From: Paenibacillus jilunlii
GTDB taxonomy: Bacteria > Bacillota > Bacilli > Paenibacillales > Paenibacillaceae
Assembly: GCF_900102965.1 (NCBI RefSeq)
Contig: NZ_FNGM01000028.1
Span: forward strand, 1-64,000
DNA: 64,000 nucleotides
Reading direction: 5' to 3'
In this document: in pieces, positions 51,022 to 59,241 of the stretch
How the letters are laid out: every line of letters starts with the position of its first letter
Numbering within the stretch: the stretch's first letter is position 1
Translations under genes and position numbers: made by a program
Notes under the pieces: generated by a model
Databases searched by the model: none
What the model was told of the DNA's origin: nothing
The model's input: only the letters and a program-made list of their open reading frames with translations

Positions 51022-52319
51022 TGTTCAAGACGCTTAAGAATATATGGCATATTGAAGATTTGCGCAAAAAGATCCTGTTTACCCTGTTCGTTCTGATCAT
51101 TTACCGCATCGGTTCTTTTGTACCGGTTCCTGGTGTGAACAAAGAAGTACTGGAATCAACAAATCAGGGCGGCGAAGCTTTGATGGGTCTTTTGAACACC
51201 TTCTCGGGCGGAGCGCTCAAAAACTTCTCAATCTTTGCGATCAGTATTTACCCGTACATTACGGCATCCATCATCGTGCAATTGCTCTCGATGGATGTTG
51301 TCCCCAAGTTTGCCGAATGGGCTAAACAAGGGGAGCACGGGAAAAAGCAACTGGCGCAAATCACCCGTTACGGCACCGTAGTACTCGGTCTGATTCAAGC
51401 TTTTGCTACATCGATCGGGTTTAACCGGATATATGGAACTGAGATGATTCCAAATGCAACCTTTGCGGATTACCTGCTTATCGCGATCATATTGACGGCG
51501 GGGACATCGTTCTTGATGTGGCTGGGTGAGCAGATAACAGAAAAGGGAATAGGGAACGGGATTTCGATCCTGATTTTTGCGGGCATCGTCGCCGCCATCC
51601 CGGGATATATTACCACTACGGCACAATCGAGCTTTATTCAGCCGGATCAGGTGTTCCTGAATATTCTTAAAGTCGTTATTATACTGATCGTGATTGTAGC
51701 GATTATTACAGGGGTTATCTTTGTGCAACAAGGTATCCGGAAAATCCCTGTACAATACGCTAAACGAGTGGTCGGTAACAAAATGTACGGTGGACAGAAT
51801 ACACATATCCCGCTTAAGATTAATGCGGCAGGTGTAATTCCGGTTATCTTCGCCGTTTCACTACTTCAATTTCCGATTGTACTCTCGAGCTTCTGGTCAA
51901 CTCATGAATGGGCTAAATGGGTCACCAACAATCTTGCTCATGATAAGCCGCTAGGCATGGTTCTTTATGTGATCATGATCATCGGATTTACGTTCTTCTA
52001 TACGTTTGTTCAGATGAATCCCCAGCAAATGGCTGACAACATGAAAAAGAATGGTGGTTACATCCCAGGAATCCGTCCAGGTAAGGCAACTGAGAAGTAT
52101 TTAACCAGAGTGATGTCACGCCTGACGATGTCCGGTGCACTGTTTCTGGCTGTAATCTCTGTCTTGCCTGTATTGTTCGGTTCTTTGTCCGGGTTGCCCC
52201 GGCAGGTACAGATTGGTGGTACTGCCCTGCTGATCGTAGTCGGTGTAGCACTGGATACGATGAAGCAGATCGAGAGCCAACTGATCAAACGCCATTACAA
52301 AGGCTTCATCAATAAATAG
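51021..52319 (+). CDS. secY: SecY, preprotein translocase channel
   Basis: A 432-residue membrane protein with ten expected helices, the pore of SecYEG. The plug region near 60 and the cytosolic loop with EKYLTRVMSRLTMSGALFLA near 360 are recognisable. It overlaps the rplO stop (TAATG), so it is translationally coupled to it. SecE is encoded at 21300. Confidence 0.97.
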   Translation: MFKTLKNIWHIEDLRKKILFTLFVLIIYRIGSFVPVPGVNKEVLESTNQGGEALMGLLNTFSGGALKNFSIFAISIYPYITASIIVQLLSMDVVPKFAEWAKQGEHGKKQLAQITRYGTVVLGLIQAFATSIGFNRIYGTEMIPNATFADYLLIAIILTAGTSFLMWLGEQITEKGIGNGISILIFAGIVAAIPGYITTTAQSSFIQPDQVFLNILKVVIILIVIVAIITGVIFVQQGIRKIPVQYAKRVVGNKMYGGQNTHIPLKINAAGVIPVIFAVSLLQFPIVLSSFWSTHEWAKWVTNNLAHDKPLGMVLYVIMIIGFTFFYTFVQMNPQQMADNMKKNGGYIPGIRPGKATEKYLTRVMSRLTMSGALFLAVISVLPVLFGSLSGLPRQVQIGGTALLIVVGVALDTMKQIESQLIKRHYKGFINK

Positions 52320-52416
52320 TCGATAGGTTCCGGAGAAGCATGAACTCACTGACTTTCCGGCACCTATTGTGCTGTTTCTTGCTTGGTGGCGAACTTTTGG
52401 GGGGAGAAGAGAAATC

Positions 52417-53061
52417 GTGAACATTTTATTCATGGGCCCTCCTGGGGCAGGCAAGGGGACACAAGCAGCTGTAGTTGTAAAAGAACTGGGTATTCCTCAT
52501 ATTTCGACAGGAGACGCCTTCCGCTTGGCAATTAAGCAAGGAACACCTGTTGGACTCAAGGCCAAATCTTATATCGATCAAGGCTTGCTTGTACCTGATG
52601 ATGTGACCATTGGAATTGTTGAAGAACGGCTGCAGCAGTCCGATTGCGAAAAAGGTTTTTTATTGGATGGCTTTCCAAGAACCCTTTCGCAAGCGGAAGC
52701 GCTGGAAGATATCTTGAGCCGCTTGAATCGTTCGCTGGATCATGTAATCAACTTGAATGTGGACCGTGGACTGCTGATGGCGCGTCTTACCGGGCGCCGG
52801 ATCTGTACCGTTTGCGGAACATCCTACCATCTGATTTTTAACCCGCCGAAGCAAGAAGGCATTTGCGACATTGATGGCGGTGCATTGTATCAACGTCCGG
52901 ATGACAACGAAGAGAGCGTAGGCAAGCGCCTGGACGAGTATGATAATAAGACAGCGCCTCTGCTTGCGTTTTATGACAATAAAGGTCTTTTGCGTCAGGT
53001 GAACGGGGAAAACGAAATCAATGTCGTTTCTTCCGAAATCGTATCTTTGCTGCGGGGTTAA
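52417..53061 (+). CDS. adk: Adenylate kinase
   Basis: A 214-residue enzyme interconverting AMP, ADP and ATP. P loop GPPGAGKGT at 7-15, DGFPRT near 84. The LID domain has a structural zinc site C130, C133, C150, D153, the variant of Gram-positive enzymes. The GTG at 52417 is chosen; an upstream ATG-like start at 52369 is not homologous. Follows secY as in Bacillus. Confidence 0.97.
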   Translation: MNILFMGPPGAGKGTQAAVVVKELGIPHISTGDAFRLAIKQGTPVGLKAKSYIDQGLLVPDDVTIGIVEERLQQSDCEKGFLLDGFPRTLSQAEALEDILSRLNRSLDHVINLNVDRGLLMARLTGRRICTVCGTSYHLIFNPPKQEGICDIDGGALYQRPDDNEESVGKRLDEYDNKTAPLLAFYDNKGLLRQVNGENEINVVSSEIVSLLRG

Positions 53062-53065
53062 TGTA

Positions 53066-53818
53066 ATGATCATCTGTAAATCCGAACAGGAACTTGCCTT
53101 TATGAGGGAAGCTGGTCGAATTGTTGCCGAGAGCCACCGTCTGATCGCTGAGGTTATCCAGCCAGGCATTACGACAGGAGAACTCGACAGAATCGCCGAT
53201 CAATACATTCGCAGTCAAGGTGCTGTGCCGTCTTTCAAAGGTTACAACGGTTTTCCTGCCAGCATTTGCGCTTCAGTCAACGAACAATTGGTGCATGGGT
53301 TTCCGGGTAAGCGTAAACTGATCGAAGGCGATATCGTTACGCTGGACATTGGTGCAGAGTACCGCGGTTATCACGGTGATTCCGCCTGGACCTACGGGGT
53401 GGGCAGCATTTCCGAAGAGGCTCAGCGTTTGCTGGACATCACGGAAGGCTCCTTGTACGCGGGACTGGCGTTAGTCAAACCGGATGTGCGCTTGTTTACA
53501 ATCTCCCACGCTATTCAGCAATACATCGAGGATGCCGGATTCTCCGTCGTGCGCGAGTATGTTGGCCATGGCATTGGGGCAGAACTGCATGAAGAACCGC
53601 AAATTCCGAATTATGGCATAGCGGACCGCGGACCACGTCTGAAACCGGGTATGGTACTCGCGATTGAGCCGATGGTGAACGCAGGGGACAGATATGTCAG
53701 AACGCTGGAAGATAACTGGACGGTCGTTACGGTAGACGGTTCATTGTGTGCTCACTTTGAACATACAGTAGCTGTTACACCGGACGGCATGGAAATTTTC
53801 ACAAAACTGAATGCGTAG
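53066..53818 (+). CDS. map: Methionine aminopeptidase, type I
   Basis: A 250-residue metalloprotease that removes the initiator Met. Metal ligands fall in DIGAEYRGYHGDS (two Asp), GHGIGAELHEEP (His and Glu region) and the late Glu residues near IEPMV and FEHT. The ATG at 53066 is 8 nt after GGGG and 4 nt after adk stops. An upstream ATG-like start at 53021 lies inside adk. Confidence 0.96.
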   Translation: MIICKSEQELAFMREAGRIVAESHRLIAEVIQPGITTGELDRIADQYIRSQGAVPSFKGYNGFPASICASVNEQLVHGFPGKRKLIEGDIVTLDIGAEYRGYHGDSAWTYGVGSISEEAQRLLDITEGSLYAGLALVKPDVRLFTISHAIQQYIEDAGFSVVREYVGHGIGAELHEEPQIPNYGIADRGPRLKPGMVLAIEPMVNAGDRYVRTLEDNWTVVTVDGSLCAHFEHTVAVTPDGMEIFTKLNA

Positions 53819-53827
53819 GTGATCTTC

Positions 53828-54136
53828 GTGAATACTGGGAGCAGCCCGCAGGTTGGTCAAATCGTGAGAATTCTCAAAGGCAAAGATGCCGGAGAGGCTG
53901 CCGTTGTTATCGCAGTTGTTGATAGCAGATTTGTATATATTGCAGATGGGGACAAACGCAAGTTTGATGCGCCGAAGAAGAAGAATATTCAGCATTTGGA
54001 GCTCATACCCTTCATCAGCAGTGAGATTGTAGACAGTTTGGAAGAAACCGGCCGGGTGACGAACGGAAAACTGCGTTTTGCAGTCATGAAGTACGGTAAA
54101 CCTGCTGGAAAAAGTGCTAATGAGAAAGGAGACTAA
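53828..54136 (+). CDS. KOW-domain RNA-binding protein, L14e/L27e-like
   Basis: A 102-residue basic protein with a KOW-type segment GQIVRILKGKDAGEAAVVIA near the N terminus and a KRKFDAPKKKN basic patch. Similar small proteins sit between map and infA in Bacillus (YbzG type). It probably binds ribosomal RNA, but the role is unknown. GTG 53828 is preferred to GTG 53819 for spacing. Confidence 0.85.
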   Translation: MNTGSSPQVGQIVRILKGKDAGEAAVVIAVVDSRFVYIADGDKRKFDAPKKKNIQHLELIPFISSEIVDSLEETGRVTNGKLRFAVMKYGKPAGKSANEKGD

Positions 54137-54138
54137 CT

Positions 54139-54354
54139 GTGGCTAAGGAAGATGTCATTGAAGTGGAAGGTACGGTCATTGAACCGTTGCCGAATGCAAC
54201 GTTTAAGGTAGAGCTTGAGAACGGTCATCAAATACTTGCCCATGTGTCCGGGAAATTGCGGATGCACTTTATCCGTATCCTAACCGGGGACAAAGTGGTC
54301 GTGCAGTTATCGCCTTATGATTTGTCTAAAGGCCGTATAACTTACCGTAAATAG
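54139..54354 (+). CDS. infA: Translation initiation factor IF-1
   Basis: A 71-residue OB-fold factor that binds the 30S A site. EDVIEVEGTVIEPLPNATF near 4 and LTGDKVVVQLSPYDLSKGRI near 48 are diagnostic. GTG start at 54139, 2 nt after the previous stop, with AAAGGAGA before it. Confidence 0.98.
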   Translation: MAKEDVIEVEGTVIEPLPNATFKVELENGHQILAHVSGKLRMHFIRILTGDKVVVQLSPYDLSKGRITYRK

Positions 54355-54369
54355 ATGGGAACTACAACA

Positions 54370-54392
54370 AAAGTTTTGCTTCGCAAAACTTT
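54370..54392 (+). other. Perfect hairpin between infA and rpmJ
   Basis: AAAGTTTTGC (54370-54379) and GCAAAACTTT (54383-54392) are exact complements with a 3-nt loop TTC. It is directly before the GAGGAGGT site of rpmJ. It may control or protect the rpmJ part of the mRNA; no T run. Confidence 0.65.
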
Positions 54393-54407
54393 GAGGAGGT
54401 AATTAAC

Positions 54408-54521
54408 ATGAAGGTAAGACCTTCTGTAAAGCCCATTTGCGAAAAATGCAAAGTCATCCGCCGCAAAGGGACTGTTATGGTAATTTGCGAAAATCCGAAA
54501 CACAAACAAAAACAAGGTTAA
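54408..54521 (+). CDS. rpmJ: Ribosomal protein L36
   Basis: A 37-residue protein, the smallest of the large subunit. CEKC at 11-14, then C27 and H32 form a zinc site, the C+ form. MKVRPSVKPICEKCK is the standard start. Strong GAGGAGGT site upstream. Confidence 0.97.
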   Translation: MKVRPSVKPICEKCKVIRRKGTVMVICENPKHKQKQG

Positions 54522-54540
54522 GAAGGGGGTGTAGCGTAAA

Positions 54541-54909
54541 ATGGCTCGTATAGCTGGAGTGGATTTGCCACGTGATAAACGCGTTGAGATCGCCTTGACT
54601 TATATTTTCGGAATCGGTAAAACGACTTCCCAGAAAATTCTTAATGAAACAGGCATTGACGTTAACACACGTGTCCGTGATTTGACGGAAGATGAAGTCA
54701 GCAAACTGCGTGAAACGATCGACAAAGATGTTAAGGTTGAAGGTGACCTGCGTCGTGAAATTTCCTTGAATATTAAACGTCTTACTGAGATCGGCTGCTA
54801 CCGCGGTGTTCGCCACCGTCGTGGATTGCCTGTTCGTGGTCAACGTACCAAAACAAATGCCCGTACCCGGAAAGGCCCGCGTCGTACGGTAGCAAACAAA
54901 AAGAAATAA
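54541..54909 (+). CDS. rpsM: Ribosomal protein S13
   Basis: A 122-residue protein of the 30S head and subunit bridges. MARIAGVDLPRDKRVEIALTY (start) and GLPVRGQRTKTNARTRKGP near 97 are diagnostic. AAGGGGGTG precedes it. Confidence 0.98.
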   Translation: MARIAGVDLPRDKRVEIALTYIFGIGKTTSQKILNETGIDVNTRVRDLTEDEVSKLRETIDKDVKVEGDLRREISLNIKRLTEIGCYRGVRHRRGLPVRGQRTKTNARTRKGPRRTVANKKK

Positions 54910-54928
54910 GAAGAGGTGATAAGAGACA

Positions 54929-55324
54929 ATGGCTAAACCGAAAAAAGTCGTACGTACTAAACGTCGCGACCGGAAAAATATCGAGTCTGGCGTGGCACAT
55001 ATTCGTTCCACGTTCAACAACACTATCGTTACGATCACGGATCCTCACGGAAATGCAATTTCCTGGGCAAGCTCCGGCGGTCAAGGATTTAGAGGTTCCC
55101 GTAAGTCGACTCCATTTGCAGCGCAAATGGCAGCCGAAACTGCAGCTAAAGCAGCTATGGAACACGGCATGAAGTCCGTTGAAGTTATGGTTAAAGGACC
55201 GGGCGCGGGCCGCGAAGCAGCCATCCGTTCCCTTCAGGCCGCTGGCCTTGAAGTCAACCTCATTAAAGACGTAACTCCGGTTCCTCACAATGGATGCCGT
55301 CCGCCGAAACGTCGTCGCGTATAG
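54929..55324 (+). CDS. rpsK: Ribosomal protein S11
   Basis: A 131-residue protein of the 30S platform. VAHIRSTFNNTIVTITDPHG near 28 and the tail TPVPHNGCRPPKRRRV are diagnostic. AGAGGTGAT precedes ATG 54929. Confidence 0.98.
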   Translation: MAKPKKVVRTKRRDRKNIESGVAHIRSTFNNTIVTITDPHGNAISWASSGGQGFRGSRKSTPFAAQMAAETAAKAAMEHGMKSVEVMVKGPGAGREAAIRSLQAAGLEVNLIKDVTPVPHNGCRPPKRRRV

Positions 55325-55344
55325 TGAAATCAGAATTGTGATTG

Positions 55345-55353
55345 TGGTATAAT
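55345..55353 (+). promoter_or_regulatory. Possible internal promoter before rpoA
   Basis: TGGTATAAT is a consensus extended -10 (TGn-TATAAT, hexamer at 55348-55353) in the 131-nt spacer between rpsK and rpoA. No good -35 is present. It could boost rpoA-rplQ. Confidence 0.5.
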
Positions 55354-55455
55354 TCTGACGCATCTGCTAATAATAGGTGTTTAGGCATACTACATGATGC
55401 ACCTGATGGGGTGACAGTTTCATATAGGAGCGACGTTTGAAGGAGGGGTACACTC

Positions 55456-56400
55456 GTGATAGAAATCGAAAAGCCGAAGATTGAGACCGTAGAAGCCAAT
55501 GATGAAGGAACCTATGGGAAATTCGTAGTTGAACCGCTGGAACGTGGATATGGCACGACTCTGGGGAACTCGCTTCGCCGGATTCTGCTTTCCTCCCTTC
55601 CGGGAGCCGCAGTGACTTCGGTCCAAATTGACGGCGTTCTGCATGAGTTCTCGACCGTTCCTGGCGTAATGGAAGATGTGACGGAGATCATTCTGAACCT
55701 TAAAGCTCTTTCCCTGAAGATTCATTCAGACGAAGAGAAAGTGTTCGAGATTGATGCTGAAGGTGAAGGCATCGTTACCGCAGGTGATATCCGTGCGGAC
55801 AGCGATGTTGAGATCCTGAACCCGGATCTTCATATTGCAACGCTGGGACCTGGCGCGAGACTTCACATGCGAATTTTTGCAGGCCGTGGCCGCGGTTACG
55901 TCCAGGCGGACCGTAACAAACGCGAAGATCAGCCCATCGGCGTTATTCCGGTGGATTCCATCTATACGCCTATCTCCCGTGTGAATTACGGCATCGACAA
56001 CACTCGTGTCGGTCAAGTGACCAACTACGACAAGCTGACGATGGAAATTTGGACGGATGGCAGTATTAGACCGGAAGAGGCTGTAAGCCTGGGAGCCAAA
56101 ATTTTGAACGAGCACCTCGTTTTGTTCGTAGGTCTTACGGATGAAGCGAAAGACGCCGAAATTATGGTGGAAAAAGAAGAAGACAAAAAAGAAAAAGTGC
56201 TTGAGATGACAATCGAAGAGCTGGATCTTTCTGTTCGTTCTTACAACTGCCTCAAACGTGCCGGTATTAATACCGTACAAGAGCTGACTACGAAAACTGA
56301 AGAAGATATGATGAAGGTCCGCAACCTGGGCCGCAAATCTTTGGAAGAAGTTCAAGAGAAGCTTGAGGAGCTGGGACTGGGACTCCGTACAGAAGAATAG
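55456..56400 (+). CDS. rpoA: RNA polymerase alpha subunit
   Basis: A 314-residue subunit. The N-terminal dimer domain has GYGTTLGNSLRRILLSSLPG near 31, a linker rich in Lys and Glu lies near 235-250, and the C-terminal domain has LDLSVRSYNCLKRAGINTV near 259, which binds UP elements and activators. GTG start at 55456 after GGAGGGG. Confidence 0.98.
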   Translation: MIEIEKPKIETVEANDEGTYGKFVVEPLERGYGTTLGNSLRRILLSSLPGAAVTSVQIDGVLHEFSTVPGVMEDVTEIILNLKALSLKIHSDEEKVFEIDAEGEGIVTAGDIRADSDVEILNPDLHIATLGPGARLHMRIFAGRGRGYVQADRNKREDQPIGVIPVDSIYTPISRVNYGIDNTRVGQVTNYDKLTMEIWTDGSIRPEEAVSLGAKILNEHLVLFVGLTDEAKDAEIMVEKEEDKKEKVLEMTIEELDLSVRSYNCLKRAGINTVQELTTKTEEDMMKVRNLGRKSLEEVQEKLEELGLGLRTEE

Positions 56401-56434
56401 CTGGCAGATTGCTTGAGTAAAGGAGGGAAAACAA

Positions 56435-56800
56435 ATGGCATACCAAAAATTGGGCCGTGATTCCAGTGCGCGCAAAGCGTTGTTCCGCGACATGGTAACG
56501 GATCTGTTTCTTTATGAGCGCATCCAGACAACAGAAGCTAAGGCGAAGGAAGTACGTTCCATCGCTGAAAAACTGATCACCAAAGCGAAAAAAGGCGATC
56601 TTCATGCCCGCCGTCAAGTCGCTGCATTTGTTCGTCGCGAGACTGTAGATGGTGAACAGGATGCAATCCAGAAATTGTTCGCTGATATTGCTCCTCGTTA
56701 CACAGAGCGTCCAGGCGGATACACTCGTATCCTGAAGCTGGGACCTCGCCGTGGCGACGCTGCGCCTATGGTTTATCTTGAATTGGTAGACCGCGCGTAG
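56435..56800 (+). CDS. rplQ: Ribosomal protein L17
   Basis: A 121-residue protein. MAYQKLGRDSSARKALFRDM at the start and RPGGYTRILKLGPRRGDAAP near 91 are typical. AAAGGAGGG precedes ATG 56435. Last gene of the alpha part. Confidence 0.98.
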   Translation: MAYQKLGRDSSARKALFRDMVTDLFLYERIQTTEAKAKEVRSIAEKLITKAKKGDLHARRQVAAFVRRETVDGEQDAIQKLFADIAPRYTERPGGYTRILKLGPRRGDAAPMVYLELVDRA

Positions 56801-56885
56801 GATCACAAGTTATGATTTCCGGATGTACCCCTTAACGCACATGCTTATAATTTAGTATGGGCAGAGAAGTATTAACGTTATTGTG

Positions 56886-56913
56886 CTGCAGGGGCATTTC
56901 AGCCCTGCTGTGC
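56886..56913 (+). other. Hairpin in the rplQ-truA spacer
   Basis: GCAGGG pairs with CCCTGC around a 9-nt loop near 56887-56910, with TTG and CAA able to extend it outside. No T run. A TATAAT at 56846-56851 upstream lacks a clear -35. Confidence 0.35.
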
Positions 56914-56948
56914 AATATCCGCGGGAATCACCTTGTATAGAGTAGAAG

Positions 56949-56974
56949 GAGCTCCCGCCGGGGCTCTTTTTTTT
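56949..56974 (+). terminator. Terminator before truA
   Basis: GAGC and CCC pair with GGG and GCTC (one bulged T, loop GCC) at 56949-56966, followed by eight T. It ends the alpha operon, possibly with some read-through into truA. Confidence 0.88.
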
Positions 56975-57022
56975 AATGTCGAACAGCTGTTGCAGTATGG
57001 AAATGGTGAAAGGAAGAACGGA

Positions 57023-57802
57023 ATGCGTAATCTGTTGATGAAGGTCAATTATGACGGCACCCGCTATGATGGCTTTCAGACCCAGCCTCAGGGCAATACG
57101 ATTCAAGACCATCTGGAACATGCCATTCTCCATCTAACCGGCGAGACGCTTAAGATTACGGGCTCAGGACGGACAGATGCAGGGGTACACGCCTATGGCC
57201 AGCCGTTCAATTTCCTGACTGCTTCTAAAATTCCGCTTGAGCGGTGGTGTCTGGCTCTGAATGCCCGGCTGCCGCAGGATATCGTAGTCACTGAGGCACG
57301 GGAGGTCTCGCTTGAGTTCCACTCCCGCAGAGGAGCTAAGCGCAAAACTTACCGTTACACGATTAACGGCAACCGGTTCCCGGATCCGTTCCAGAGGCGC
57401 TTGCAGTATCATCATCCGGTCAAGCTGGACCTTCCTGCAATGCAGCAAGGTTTGGCCCATATCATTGGTACCCATGATTTCACGTCGTTCGCGTCCAGAA
57501 AGTCTACGAAGACTTCTCATGTCCGGACGATTTTTGAGGCTCATATGGAGATTGACCATAGTATGTGCCGGAATGGGACTGCAGACCAGGGAGTGATTCA
57601 TACTTATATTACGGGCAGCGGCTTTCTGCAGCATATGGTCCGCATTATTATGGGGACGCTGATACATGTGGGTGAAGGCAAAATCCGTGCGGAGGCGGTT
57701 GCGGATATTCTTGCAGCCTGTGACCGTGCAGCAGCAGGGCCTACGGCTGTAGCTCAGGGATTGGCACTGTGGAGCGTAGAATATGACGAGGCAGGGCTAT
57801 AG
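57023..57802 (+). CDS. truA: TruA, tRNA pseudouridine(38-40) synthase
   Basis: A 259-residue enzyme. The catalytic Asp is in SGRTDAGVHAYGQ near residue 55. YDGTRYDGFQTQPQGNTIQ near 9 and ITGSGFLQHMVRIIMGTL near 197 are the family blocks. The ATG at 57023 is 6 nt after GAAAGGAAG; an upstream TTG-type start at 56933 overlaps the terminator. Confidence 0.96.
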   Translation: MRNLLMKVNYDGTRYDGFQTQPQGNTIQDHLEHAILHLTGETLKITGSGRTDAGVHAYGQPFNFLTASKIPLERWCLALNARLPQDIVVTEAREVSLEFHSRRGAKRKTYRYTINGNRFPDPFQRRLQYHHPVKLDLPAMQQGLAHIIGTHDFTSFASRKSTKTSHVRTIFEAHMEIDHSMCRNGTADQGVIHTYITGSGFLQHMVRIIMGTLIHVGEGKIRAEAVADILAACDRAAAGPTAVAQGLALWSVEYDEAGL

Positions 57803-57854
57803 GATTCAAAGCATATATTTTTTCAAAAAAATATGCATGAATATTAGAAATCAC

Positions 57855-57883
57855 TTGCGCTAGTTATGTTTATGCTGTAATAT
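57855..57883 (+). promoter_or_regulatory. rplM-rpsI promoter
   Basis: TTGCGC at 57855-57860, a 17-nt spacer and TAATAT at 57878-57883. Confidence 0.65.
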
Positions 57884-57897
57884 AAAAGTTGTGTTTT

Positions 57898-57927
57898 CTT
57901 GATGGCTATCCCACAGCCCCGATCAAG
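57898..57927 (+). promoter_or_regulatory. Leader hairpin before rplM, L13-leader candidate
   Basis: CTTGAT (57898-57903) pairs with ATCAAG (57922-57927), and GGCT (57904-57907) with AGCC (57915-57918). It lies about 10 nt after the predicted start and 105 nt before rplM. Bacillota have an L13 leader family here; membership is inferred from position. Confidence 0.5.
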
Positions 57928-58032
57928 GAAATGCCAAAACCAAGCTTTTTTTAACTCACATAATCGTAATTTAATGAGAACTTAGATATACGAAACAGAT
58001 GATTTTCGTACGAGAACAAGGAGGAAACATTC

Positions 58033-58470
58033 ATGCGTACCACCTATATGGCGAAGCCGAACGAAGTTGAACGCAATTGGCACATTATTGATGCCGAAGG
58101 CAAAACACTTGGTCGTTTGGCCAGCGAAGCCGCTGCTTTGATCCGTGGCAAACACAAACCGCAATTCACTCCACATGTTGATACTGGAGATTTCGTAATT
58201 GTTATCAACGCTGAGAAGATTCACTTGACCGGCAAGAAATTGCAAAACAAGAAATACTACCGTCACTCGATGCACCCAGGCGGCTTGAAAGTTACTGTTG
58301 CTGAGGATCTGCTGAAAACAAAACCTGAACGTGTCATTGAATCCGCCGTACACGGCATGATTCCTAAGACTCGCCAAGGGGATCACATGAAGCTGAGACT
58401 CAAAGTATATGCAGGCGCCGAGCATCCACATGCAGCACAAAAACCTGAAGTTTACGAACTTCGCGGATAA
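58033..58470 (+). CDS. rplM: Ribosomal protein L13
   Basis: A 145-residue early assembly protein. HIIDAEGKTLGRLASEAA near 17 and YRHSMHPGGLK near 76 are diagnostic, as is GMIPKTRQGDHMKLRLKVYAG (two parts). AAGGAGGAAAC precedes ATG 58033. Pairs with rpsI. Confidence 0.98.
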   Translation: MRTTYMAKPNEVERNWHIIDAEGKTLGRLASEAAALIRGKHKPQFTPHVDTGDFVIVINAEKIHLTGKKLQNKKYYRHSMHPGGLKVTVAEDLLKTKPERVIESAVHGMIPKTRQGDHMKLRLKVYAGAEHPHAAQKPEVYELRG

Positions 58471-58490
58471 GAATAGAGGAGGACAGTTTC

Positions 58491-58883
58491 ATGGCACAAG
58501 TACAATACTATGGGACAGGTCGTCGTAAACATTCGGTAGCACGTGTTCGCCTTGTACCGGGTGAAGGACGCATTGTCATTAACAAACGCGAGATGGACGA
58601 ATATTTCGGTGTGGAAACATTGAAGATGATCGTAAAACAACCTTTGAACCTGACTGAAACACTGGGCAACTACGATGTAATCGTTCTTGCACATGGTGGC
58701 GGCATATCCGGTCAAGCTGGAGCAATCCGTCACGGAATCGCCCGTGCATTGCTGAAAGTTGATCCTGAATATCGTGGATCTTTGAAGAAAGCCGGATTCC
58801 TGACTCGTGACCCACGCATGAAGGAACGTAAGAAATACGGCCTCAAGGCTGCACGTCGTGCGCCTCAGTTCTCGAAACGTTAA
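58491..58883 (+). CDS. rpsI: Ribosomal protein S9
   Basis: A 130-residue protein whose C-terminal tail reaches the P-site tRNA. YYGTGRRKHSVARVRLVPG near 5 and the RRAPQFSKR end are standard. AGAGGAGG precedes ATG 58491. Confidence 0.98.
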   Translation: MAQVQYYGTGRRKHSVARVRLVPGEGRIVINKREMDEYFGVETLKMIVKQPLNLTETLGNYDVIVLAHGGGISGQAGAIRHGIARALLKVDPEYRGSLKKAGFLTRDPRMKERKKYGLKAARRAPQFSKR

Positions 58884-58898
58884 TATCTCTTGTATATC

Positions 58899-58936
58899 AA
58901 GCCTCTGGCCCTTTGGGTCAGGGGCTTTGTTAATTT
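58899..58936 (+). terminator. rpsI terminator
   Basis: AAGCCTCTGGCCC (58899-58911) pairs with GGGTCAGGGGCTT (58915-58927) through 13 bp, two of them G-T, then TGTTAATTTTT. Confidence 0.85.
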
Positions 58937-59038
58937 TTATGAAAACCGCCATCTCCTAAAATACTCCAAAAACATTTCTCCAGTACACTACAGATATCCC
59001 GAGTTAGTATGTATCATAATCATTCATGCCTACATTGG

Positions 59039-59070
59039 CCCTGCCGGATTACCGGCGGGGTACTTTTTTT
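59039..59070 (+). terminator. Second intrinsic terminator in the rpsI-cysH spacer
   Basis: CCCTGCCGG (59039-59047) pairs with CCGGCGGGG (59052-59060), loop ATTA, followed by seven T. It is 100 nt beyond the rpsI terminator, with no known gene between. It may be a backup or end an unseen short RNA. Confidence 0.85.
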
Positions 59071-59141
59071 ATTCAGAAAACTCTGGGAACCAGTGGTGTT
59101 CCAACTCTGTCCACAACTTTCACCCAAAATGGATAAAACTA

Positions 59142-59169
59142 TTGACTTCAGCTCGGAATGTCTTATACT
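59142..59169 (+). promoter_or_regulatory. cysH-sat promoter
   Basis: TTGACT at 59142-59147, a 16-nt spacer and TATACT at 59164-59169, 73 nt before cysH. Confidence 0.75.
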
Positions 59170-59203
59170 ATTCCATATAAGATTAGTTGGAATTAGCGGA
59201 ATT
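59155..59203 (+). promoter_or_regulatory. GGAAT repeats, likely sulfur-repressor operator
   Basis: GGAAT (59155-59159) and ATTCC (59170-59174) form an inverted repeat with 10 nt between them, spanning the -10 box. Two direct GGAATT copies follow at 59189-59194 and 59198-59203. From memory, GGAAT-type elements occur in CymR-controlled sulfur genes of Bacillota; that link is inferred. Confidence 0.5.
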
Positions 59204-59241
59204 GAGTGTTTTATGAGATACCCGGATGGAGGAATAGAACA

